This document shows, in pieces, positions 14,842 to 21,344 of a stretch of 21,344 nt of DNA. Origin of the DNA: a virus. The translations under genes were made by a program, and so were the position numbers. Where the stretch lies: the IMG/VR virus record IMGVR_UViG_3300024273_001952, positions 1 through 21,344 of that record; one strand, 5' to 3'. How positions within the stretch are numbered: position 1 is the stretch's first letter; each line of letters starts with the position of its first letter. Below the pieces are notes generated by a model. That model searched no databases and was not told where the DNA came from. It saw only the letters and a list, made by a program, of their open reading frames with translations.

Positions 14842-15906
14842 TTGGAAAATAATAAGCAAATAGTCACATCTATATTAGAAAGAATATTCGGTTCACCTAA
14901 GAAAACTGGTGACATTAAAGAGTATGAGTTCAATTGCAAAAGTAGAGTTTGTAGAAATGATGAGGATAAATATAATCTTGCATACAATTCTCAAAATCAC
15001 ATATTCCAATGTTGGAAATGTAAATATAAAGGTCACGTACACAAATTGGTTTCAGAATATGGAAACAAAGACGATTTAGATAGGGTATCATTAGTTGTCC
15101 CAAGAAAAAAAGCCTTTAAAAAAGAAAAGAAGTCAGAGGAGTATAACGACATGATTTCATGCTCTTTGCCAGAAGGTTTTAAATACATGTCCAAGAAAAG
15201 TGATTCAAAATATTACAAAGCTGCCTTAAGGTACATGACTAAAGAGAGGGGTTGGGACTGGGATAAGATAAAAAAGCACAATATAGGATATACAGAGAAT
15301 AAGGGTAATAGAAAGTATAGAGTAGTATTCCCTTCATATAATGAATATGGTCAAATAAATTATTATGTTGGAAGAACATATTATGATGTCGTAAAGCCTA
15401 ATTACATGGGACCCCCAAAGGAAGAGGTTGCTAGAACTGAAATTATATTTAATTCTAAAAATGTAAACTTTGATATACCCGTTTTTTTAGTTGAGGGAGT
15501 TTTTGATGCAGCATGTATATACAATTCTGTACCTATGCTTGGAAAGGAGCCAGCTAATGTAATTATAAAGAAGTTGGTAGAACACAACACTAGGGTCGTT
15601 TTGTGCTTAGATGAAGATGCTCTTTATGATAGTATAGAAATTTACAATAAACTTAGCTCTTACGGATTAGATGTTTACTTTGTCGAAATACCAGACGATA
15701 TAGATGAGTTTCATAAAGCAAATGGAAAACAAGCTACAATTGAACTTTTGAAAACTTGTAGAAAGTTAGATTTTCAATATATGTTTCAAAAATTTGCACT
15801 TAAAGAAAGTGTAAAAAAGAGAGATTGTGTAGATGAGAAAGGTTTAAAAAGTGAGTGGGAAAAAATGAAATCAGAAATATTAAAAGACCAAAATGAGCAC
15901 AGTTAA
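14842..15906 (+). CDS. DnaG-type DNA primase (zinc finger + TOPRIM), 354 aa
   Basis: This enzyme would make RNA primers for phage DNA replication. An N-terminal zinc ribbon has C32-x4-C37 and C57-x2-C60 (FQCWKCKYKGHVHKLV), the DnaG/T7-type primase layout in which the second pair sits in a CW-C---G pattern. A middle RYRVVFPSYNEYGQINYYVGR segment (about 158-178) corresponds to the DnaG catalytic N-terminal part. The TOPRIM fold shows FLVEGVFDA (E219) and LCLDEDA (D257, D259), the metal-binding acids. No helicase domain is fused, and none is adjacent. The start is TTG at 14842; an in-frame TAA at 14830 excludes a longer form. Its 3' end overlaps the SbcD-SbcC start by 14 nt, so translation is probably coupled. 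Confidence 0.8.
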   Translation: MENNKQIVTSILERIFGSPKKTGDIKEYEFNCKSRVCRNDEDKYNLAYNSQNHIFQCWKCKYKGHVHKLVSEYGNKDDLDRVSLVVPRKKAFKKEKKSEEYNDMISCSLPEGFKYMSKKSDSKYYKAALRYMTKERGWDWDKIKKHNIGYTENKGNRKYRVVFPSYNEYGQINYYVGRTYYDVVKPNYMGPPKEEVARTEIIFNSKNVNFDIPVFLVEGVFDAACIYNSVPMLGKEPANVIIKKLVEHNTRVVLCLDEDALYDSIEIYNKLSSYGLDVYFVEIPDDIDEFHKANGKQATIELLKTCRKLDFQYMFQKFALKESVKKRDCVDEKGLKSEWEKMKSEILKDQNEHS

Positions 15907-18900
15907 AATAAATGATTCAATAGCGCATATATCTGATGTTCACATTAGGTATGGCAGTAGACATAAGGAGTATAAAATTGTTTTTCAAAGAACTATAGAT
16001 GATTTAAAATCTCAAAATTTAAAAAGAATTGCAATAACAGGAGATTTATTTCATATAAAAATAAATCTATCTCCTAATGCCTTAGAGTTGGCTGGATGGT
16101 TTCTGAAGGAACTCTCTCAAATAGCGCCAGTTGACTTAATATTAGGTAATCATGATTTAAATCTACAATCTTTAGACCAAGGAAATTCTATTGAGCCTAT
16201 AGTTAAATTAATTAGTGATGGGTATATTGTTGAAAAAGGTGTTGAAAAATTGCCAAAACACAAAGGGAGTGGACATGGTATATTCTTCTTTCTTCACAGC
16301 GGTTTCTATGAAATAAATAACGATATAGTTTATGGTATATATTCTTGTTTAGATAATGAGATTTTAACTTTAAATAAAAAAGATAAAAATAAAACATATA
16401 TCGCAATGTACCACGGCCCAGTATATGGTTCAAGGGGCAATAATGGCTATGAGCTACACGATAGCGAATATATGATGAAGCTCAGCACATTTAATAATTT
16501 TGACATTGTAATGTTGGGAGATATACATGAGCATCAGGCTTTTTCACTAAAAACATCAGCGACAGAAAACATAGCATACCCTGGGTCTTTAGTTCAGCAA
16601 GATTATGGAGAAACCATTGACAAAGGCTATATTGTTTGGGATTTAAAAAAGAAGACTTTCTCAAGAAAGTTTATACCTAATGATTATGGCTTTTCTAGCT
16701 TACACATATCCAAAGGAGAGCTTTTTGAAGAAAGGGTGGACAGCTTGACTCTTTCTAATAATCCTAAAAAAACAAAAGTTTCAGTTACTTGGGAGGCTTT
16801 TGAAGAAGATTATTCAGTAGAGAAGGAGAAGCAGATAGAAAAGTTAATAAAGAGTAAGTATGGCTGTGAAGTTATAAACGTTAACTTTAAACAAGTAAGT
16901 AAGCAGGAAGAGATAGACGGAATATCAATTGAGGAAGAAAAAGACTATACTAATGTAGATGAGTTTGAGTCTTTATTGAAAGATTTTGTGGAAAATAGTG
17001 AATATGATAATGAAGAAGAGGTTTTAGAACTTTCTAGAAAAATAGATAAAGAACTAAATCACTCTTCAGAAAAGGGTAAAAAATGGTTCCTAGATGGAAT
17101 TGAAGTTTGGAATCTTTTCAGCTTCCCAGAACAAAAAACTGTTTTTAATTTTAATGAAATGTCTGGGGTTACTGGTATTTTTGGAAAAAATTTTAAAGGA
17201 AAAACTAATTTAATTAGAGCCCTTGTTTGGATTGCTTATAGAAAAATATTGGGAGGAGGAGAGGCTCATAGATTAACAAACATGTATACAGAAAGCGATA
17301 AGGCTGGTGGTCGTGTTTATCTAACTATTGATTCTCAGAAGTTTTATATAGAGAGAACTGTAAAGGTTAGGACTAAAAAAGATGGTACCCCCGATGTTTC
17401 TTATGGAGTTGAATATAAGGTGTTAAAAGAAAATGCTGAGGGGAAAAAGGTTTGGAAATCAATAGACTCTGACAAATCTGCTACTGAAAAAACTGAGAGA
17501 AATAATATTATTATAGAGTCTATAGGAAAGTTTGATGATTTTACAAAAATAGTATTACAAGCCCAAGGTGGTGAGGGAAATTTTTTAGATATGAGTCAGC
17601 AACCTAAAAATGATTTGATAAACAAATACCTAGGTCTTGAAGTTTTTAGAGATAGGTATGATTATGCAAAAAAGATATTCAACGACATAAAGTCAAAACA
17701 AAAATATCTAGGCAGCTCAAAAGAGCATAAAGAATCCATTGCTAAAGAAGAAGTGTTTATAGTTGAAAATAATAAATTATTAAAAAAGTACAAGCAAGAA
17801 AAGTTAGATACTGATAAGTTGGTGGAGGTTCAGGATTCTAAAATATTAGAATTGACGAAAACTTTAATAAAAGTAGAGCCCACAAACTATAAAGATATTA
17901 ATTCTGCAAAAAGTGCTATTGAAAAACTGAAAATACAACTATCTACTAATACGTCAACAGAATCTGAGTTAATTGATTGGGTGTCTTCTAATTTTAAAAA
18001 AGAAGTCCCTAAAGAATCTACATCAAGTGTTGATATAATTAATGATAATCTTAAGCTTTGTAGAAAAAAGTTTGAAACTGAAAAAAATGAATTCAAATCC
18101 CTTAATGAATGGGTAAAAAACAATCCTTTACAGAAAGAAATAGATGTAGAGCCTATAAAAGAAGGCATTTTGAAAGCAGAGTCTGCCCTAATAAAGCTTA
18201 ATGATAAATTAGAGGTTTCTAAGGGGAAGAAGTGTCCTACATGCGGAAATGTTGAACAGAAAGCTGATGTGGATTTGCAAAATGATTGTACACAGAAAAT
18301 TGAGAGAGGCATAAAGTTTATAACAGATAAAAAGTCTGAAATAAAAAAGTCTAAAGATATAAGTAATCATAATATACATTTTGGAAAACAAGAAAACAAA
18401 ATTGGTTCTTTAAAAAATTCTTTAAAAGAAAATAAAGTTAAAATAGATGATTTAAAAAGTGTCTTAGAGTTATCTCAAAAGATTTCTGAAATAAATAAAC
18501 ACAATAGTTTAGTGGAATCTAAAAACACTTCATTAAATACAGCAAAAAGTGAAATACTAAATTTAAAAACAAAGATTGAAAAAATAGAGAAAGATATTTC
18601 TATATTAGAATCTAATAAGAGTTCATTGAAAATTAATGAAAATATAAATTTAGAAATCAAGCTAAATGAAGATGAGAAAAAATCTTTAAGATTAATCATA
18701 AATCAACTTAATGATAAATTGACTTCAATTAAATCAGACTTAAAACTATCCCAGAACAATAAAGAAAATTTAGAAGAAAAGATAGGAACTATAAAAAAAG
18801 CAGAGTCTTCTTTCAGTAAATATGCTATATACTTACAGGCAGTACATAGAGACGGAATTCCTGCAAGAATAATAAGACAAAAGTTGCCTGTAATTAATTA

Positions 18901-19393
18901 CAAAATAAATTCTATTTTGAAAAACTTAGTTGACTTTAAGATGGAAATGACTATAAAAAAGAATGGTGACATTAAGGAGTTGTTTTATTTTAACTCCATT
19001 GAAAAAGATGCCTTACCAATGACTATGGCTTCAGGTGCACAAAAATTCATAGGAAGTGTAGCAATAAGAGACTCCCTTCACTTTGTAAGCTCATTAACTA
19101 AGCCATCACTGTGCATTATAGATGAGGGGTTTGGTGCTCTAGATAACGATTTAACTATAGCTATGCAGTCTGTATTTTATTACTTAAAAGGTAAGTACAA
19201 AAACACTTGGATTATAACTCATAAAAATGAAATTAAAGACTTTGTTGACAACATAATTCAAGTAACTAAAAATAGGTCAACTTTAACTGATGAACAAATA
19301 AAAGAAAACCCTATGGCAGGAATATCTGTGTTTGATGTAAATAATAGAAATAATATTGTTTCTAAAAGTGTTCCTAAAGAAGTTTCTGCTTAA
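15893..19393 (+). CDS. sbcCD: Fused SbcD(Mre11)-SbcC(Rad50) nuclease/ATPase, 1166 aa
   Basis: One uninterrupted reading frame contains both subunits of the SbcCD/Mre11-Rad50 complex (T4 gp47 and gp46), which processes DNA ends for recombination. The N-terminal metallophosphoesterase (1-240) has D15-x-H17, GD51, GN86-H87-D, H174 in YHGPVYG, GD210-IHEH214, then AYPGSLVQQDYGE. A capping and acidic helical region (about 270-395) corresponds to the SbcD C-terminus. The ATPase begins near 397 with Walker A GKNFKGKT (431-438) and a Q-loop QAQGG (about 555). Coiled coil flanks the zinc hook C781-PT-C784, then come the signature MASGAQKF (about 1045-1052), Walker B LCIIDE (D1077, E1078) and H-loop H1110. 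All key residues appear intact. Coiled-coil arms of about 170-190 residues are shorter than in E. coli SbcC. Stop overlaps the convergent gene by 4 nt. Confidence 0.92.
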   Translation: MSTVKINDSIAHISDVHIRYGSRHKEYKIVFQRTIDDLKSQNLKRIAITGDLFHIKINLSPNALELAGWFLKELSQIAPVDLILGNHDLNLQSLDQGNSIEPIVKLISDGYIVEKGVEKLPKHKGSGHGIFFFLHSGFYEINNDIVYGIYSCLDNEILTLNKKDKNKTYIAMYHGPVYGSRGNNGYELHDSEYMMKLSTFNNFDIVMLGDIHEHQAFSLKTSATENIAYPGSLVQQDYGETIDKGYIVWDLKKKTFSRKFIPNDYGFSSLHISKGELFEERVDSLTLSNNPKKTKVSVTWEAFEEDYSVEKEKQIEKLIKSKYGCEVINVNFKQVSKQEEIDGISIEEEKDYTNVDEFESLLKDFVENSEYDNEEEVLELSRKIDKELNHSSEKGKKWFLDGIEVWNLFSFPEQKTVFNFNEMSGVTGIFGKNFKGKTNLIRALVWIAYRKILGGGEAHRLTNMYTESDKAGGRVYLTIDSQKFYIERTVKVRTKKDGTPDVSYGVEYKVLKENAEGKKVWKSIDSDKSATEKTERNNIIIESIGKFDDFTKIVLQAQGGEGNFLDMSQQPKNDLINKYLGLEVFRDRYDYAKKIFNDIKSKQKYLGSSKEHKESIAKEEVFIVENNKLLKKYKQEKLDTDKLVEVQDSKILELTKTLIKVEPTNYKDINSAKSAIEKLKIQLSTNTSTESELIDWVSSNFKKEVPKESTSSVDIINDNLKLCRKKFETEKNEFKSLNEWVKNNPLQKEIDVEPIKEGILKAESALIKLNDKLEVSKGKKCPTCGNVEQKADVDLQNDCTQKIERGIKFITDKKSEIKKSKDISNHNIHFGKQENKIGSLKNSLKENKVKIDDLKSVLELSQKISEINKHNSLVESKNTSLNTAKSEILNLKTKIEKIEKDISILESNKSSLKINENINLEIKLNEDEKKSLRLIINQLNDKLTSIKSDLKLSQNNKENLEEKIGTIKKAESSFSKYAIYLQAVHRDGIPARIIRQKLPVINYKINSILKNLVDFKMEMTIKKNGDIKELFYFNSIEKDALPMTMASGAQKFIGSVAIRDSLHFVSSLTKPSLCIIDEGFGALDNDLTIAMQSVFYYLKGKYKNTWIITHKNEIKDFVDNIIQVTKNRSTLTDEQIKENPMAGISVFDVNNRNNIVSKSVPKEVSA

Positions 19394-19983
19394 ATTCTAG
19401 TTTCTGGGTCTTTATAGGGTTGCTCTAAATCACGAGCCCCAGCTTCTTTAAACCTTCTAACTTTAGACCTGAGCTCATTTGCTTCCTCCTGTTTTGTGAC
19501 GAACTCTTGTTGGAACTTTTGTGCCTTAGTCAGACTGAAACTAACCTCTACAGTACTCATACCCCTATCGTTTGGGTTATAGCTTTTAGGATTGAAATTA
19601 AAAAAGTCACCCGTAAACCACATGCCCCTAATGTTACTAGCTTTAAAAAGTCGCCACACGTTTTTAGCCTCAGCACTTCTGACGCTCGTTTTACCAGCTT
19701 CTGATTCTGACTGACCCACCTTGTGTACTGCTCTTATGACACGATTCCCCGCCTTAGACATGCCCATTGCCACAGGATATATAACTCTATATTTACCAGA
19801 TTGAGCTATCATGTCATCGCCTTTATATAGTATCCCAACCTCTCTACCTTGAAGTATCGCTTGTGTCATTAAGTCTGTACTGAATGGGACTCTAGTGTTG
19901 CTTGCAGAAAAGTCTTCAGCACTTTCTTGTACCAAAATACCAGCTAACTCTTTATTTCTTTTTATGTAAGACTCGGATAACAT
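19390..19983 (-). CDS. WYL-like domain protein without DNA-binding domain, 197 aa
   Basis: Residues 35-130 look like a WYL/Sm-like fold: DLMTQAILQGREVGILYKG, YRVIYPVAMGMSKAGNRVIRAVHKVGQS, then VWRLFKASNIRGMWFTGDFF. This follows the WYL order of a strand with Y-G, an R-V-P--LG---GN--LRA strand, and a closing W-LF----I segment. Bacterial WYL regulators use this domain to sense ligands or nucleic acid and carry an N-terminal helix-turn-helix; none is visible here. A conserved-looking N-terminus (MLSESYIKRNKELAGIL) and a charged C-terminal coiled helix (about 150-190) flank it. The start lies 2 nt after the stop of the 380-aa gene, so they are co-translated. Assignment is from pattern only; a virion or regulatory role cannot be separated. 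Confidence 0.45.
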   Translation of the reverse strand: MLSESYIKRNKELAGILVQESAEDFSASNTRVPFSTDLMTQAILQGREVGILYKGDDMIAQSGKYRVIYPVAMGMSKAGNRVIRAVHKVGQSESEAGKTSVRSAEAKNVWRLFKASNIRGMWFTGDFFNFNPKSYNPNDRGMSTVEVSFSLTKAQKFQQEFVTKQEEANELRSKVRRFKEAGARDLEQPYKDPETRI

Positions 19984-19985
19984 AA

Positions 19986-21128
19986 TTACTTCTTACTTTT
20001 TTTCTTTGCTTTAGCCTTTTTGGCTTTAGACCACAAATCAGCATCTGCCTTTCTAGCACCGCCCGAACCTGTTATAAAACTATTAACTCTTCCCATAGCC
20101 CACTGATTTTGAGCAACACCAGGTCTGTGACCTGTTCTCCAAGCAGCCATTCCCCTGTTATAAACTTGCTTTAATATATAATAAGGTATGCTAGAATCTT
20201 TTGACTTTTTCTTTAACCCTTTGTCGTTACTTTTGGATTCACTCAAACCTTCTTGACTCTTTGGCATTATTGATATGCCATACTTTTTGTTTAAAATGCC
20301 TTCTAGAGCAATTGGTATAGCCATTGAAATTGAGCCCATAGCCATAACTCCAACTATTTTCGCTAAATCTTTAGATTGCTCTTTTAAAAAATGCACCTCT
20401 TCTTTGGATACATCTTTTTTCGCGAGTATTTTTTTGCATATTTTAAACGCTTGTATAGTTTCTCTTTTTTCTCTTAATGCTATTTCTTTAAACTTTTTAA
20501 AGGATTGAGATAATTTATTTTTTTTATCTTTTAAAACCTCAAAAGTCTCTCCGTACATTTTTTTATAAGCTAAAGTCGCGTCACTTTTTTCTGTGTACTC
20601 ACCTTTGTCAGCTTTCCATTGCTTAGTATAAGCTTTTGGGTCAGAAGATTTTTTGTTAGCAAATTTATCTATCTCCTTTTTCATTTGAGACCTTTTGCTT
20701 TTAGATTTAGATGTCAAATATTTCCCAGGTACCTTTCTTCCCTTTTTTGTTTCAGAGTCAGCACCTCTTTTTTCTAGAAACAATTCTAATGTTTCTGATA
20801 TTATTTTTTGTAAAACAGTTTTATCATTAGGTAATTTGCTTTTATAAACTTTAACCTCTAATTCACCAGTTCCTTTTATTAGCCTGTGAAATTGTTCTGA
20901 CTTTATAAATACAGGATTATCAACATTTAGAGGTTGTGGAATTTCGTTGTCTATTTGTATTTTCCAATCACTTTCGTGTAAGGGGAATATTATTCTATCC
21001 TCTATATCTCTATGCCAAACAAGCTCACCTTCTTTCAATAGGTCAGAAAATTTTCTAACAACAAAATCTCCATCTACCTTTTCTTTAAATGGTAAATTTT
21101 GTTTTTTGTTTTTATTAATATCGTCCAT
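19986..21128 (-). CDS. Modular phage protein: cupin-like, hydrophobic helix, RTGHRPG domain, 380 aa
   Basis: Several recognisable phage modules are strung together. Residues 25-96 (ELVWHRDIEDRIIFPL, then PQPLNVDNPVFI, then EQFHRLIKGTGELEVKV) look like a cupin-type barrel with WHRD and FHRLIKG elements. Residues 104-121 form a KIISETLELFLEKR helix. Residues 137-193 are a Lys/Ser-rich SKSKRSQMKKEIDKFA segment ending YKKMYG. Residues 241-290 have FLKEQSKDLAKI then a hydrophobic stretch (258-279, possible membrane helix) and SIMPK. Residues 318-366 have QVYNRGMAAWRTGHRPG, GRVNSFI and KADADLW, a domain common in large phages. The tail is a poly-Lys/Ala run. A GTG at 21131 is in frame; the ATG at 21128 was chosen as start. 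The function is unknown. Confidence 0.55.
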   Translation of the reverse strand: MDDINKNKKQNLPFKEKVDGDFVVRKFSDLLKEGELVWHRDIEDRIIFPLHESDWKIQIDNEIPQPLNVDNPVFIKSEQFHRLIKGTGELEVKVYKSKLPNDKTVLQKIISETLELFLEKRGADSETKKGRKVPGKYLTSKSKSKRSQMKKEIDKFANKKSSDPKAYTKQWKADKGEYTEKSDATLAYKKMYGETFEVLKDKKNKLSQSFKKFKEIALREKRETIQAFKICKKILAKKDVSKEEVHFLKEQSKDLAKIVGVMAMGSISMAIPIALEGILNKKYGISIMPKSQEGLSESKSNDKGLKKKSKDSSIPYYILKQVYNRGMAAWRTGHRPGVAQNQWAMGRVNSFITGSGGARKADADLWSKAKKAKAKKKSKK

Positions 21129-21146
21129 CACATCAATTAATTTTGT

Positions 21147-21344
21147 CTACCACCACTTTCCCTGTCCGCTCAATCCTAACATTTTTGCATATCTAGGAAG
21201 CCTACATGACCAGTATCCTGGTTTTGTTTTATCATTCTTGCTTTCACAGTTGTGTCTATCTGCAAACCTTTTTCTAGCATCAGGGTCTTTGAGTTTAACT
21301 GCCAATTTACCCCCCCCATCTTTTGCGCCGAATGAAACCTTTAT
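21147..21344 (-). CDS. Partial CDS, C-terminal 65 residues, HNC...WSCR motif
   Basis: An open frame enters from the right edge and stops at TAG (21147-21149); its start is outside the window. The visible 65 residues include KVSFGAKDGGGKLAVKLKD, then RKRFADRHNCESKNDKTKPGYWSCRLPRYAKMLGL, ending SGQGKWW. The RHNC---K-KT-P-YWSC pattern recurs from memory at the ends of proteins in large marine phages and may be a small Cys/His structural motif. It carries an 8-base G run on the coding strand (GAT GGG GGG GGT), in frame. It lies 18 nt before the ATG of the 380-aa gene on the same strand. Confidence 0.7.
   Translation of the reverse strand: MKVSFGAKDGGGKLAVKLKDPDARKRFADRHNCESKNDKTKPGYWSCRLPRYAKMLGLSGQGKWW
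21310..21317. repeat. 8-base C/G homopolymer inside a coding region
   Basis: Eight consecutive C on the plus strand encode a Gly-Gly-Gly run in the partial gene. Long G/C homopolymers are rare in DNA this A/T-rich. Confidence 0.85.

Noticed and set aside
17887-18312. Long minus-strand ORF inside the SbcD-SbcC gene (141 codons)
   Set aside because: It lies antisense to the coiled-coil region, and its Ser/Phe/Leu-rich composition is what the reverse of Lys/Glu/Ser codons gives; there is no leader or domain.

Overview
The window reads as part of a large tailed bacteriophage genome (or a close relative assembled from a metagenome). Evidence: a P2 gpI-like baseplate/tail protein, a run of tail-fibre-like proteins, and a phage-style replication/recombination cluster with a RuvC-like nuclease, a zinc-finger/TOPRIM primase, and an Mre11-like nuclease fused to a Rad50-like ATPase. 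Genes are packed tightly, the DNA is A+T-rich, and no tRNA, rRNA, CRISPR, transposase, integrase or reverse transcriptase was seen. Start codons almost all lack a Shine-Dalgarno sequence and sit behind A-rich leaders. One good TTG-N20-TAnnTTTG promoter precedes the primase. Both traits are typical of Bacteroidota (Bacteroidetes), so a flavobacterium-like host is inferred, not proven. Tail proteins with P2 gpI-like segments suggest a long, probably contractile tail.

Layout. (1) 19-1048, minus: an HEIKH-motif putative zinc metallopeptidase and a 75-aa DUF5659-like protein, separated by a strong minus-strand terminator. (2) 1143-9577, minus: a tail/adhesin cluster. In transcription order it holds the 859-aa gpI-like protein, a 501-aa protein with a carboxypeptidase-regulatory-like (Ig-like) domain, four tandem fibre proteins with YadA-head-like beta-roll repeats (the first three clear paralogs), and a 237-aa fibre protein with two 80-residue-period repeats. 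(3) 9578-9758: a divergent control region with inverted repeats. (4) 9759-14115, plus: four more tail/fibre-associated genes, three of which share N- or C-terminal modules, ended by a rho-independent terminator at 14138-14166. (5) 14208-19393, plus: RuvC-like resolvase, primase and the SbcD-SbcC fusion; the last two overlap by 14 nt. (6) 19390-21344, minus, converging on the fusion gene: a WYL-like domain protein, a modular 380-aa protein, and the 3' end of a gene with a conserved His/Cys/Trp motif.

How it fits together: the two divergent tail blocks probably build the distal tail, with the gpI-like protein and shared adaptor modules holding several adhesins at the baseplate. The replication block supplies priming, end resection and junction resolution for recombination-dependent replication. 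The most unusual items are the single-chain SbcD-SbcC protein, the tandem YadA-head-like fibre series, and the module sharing among the plus-strand tail proteins.
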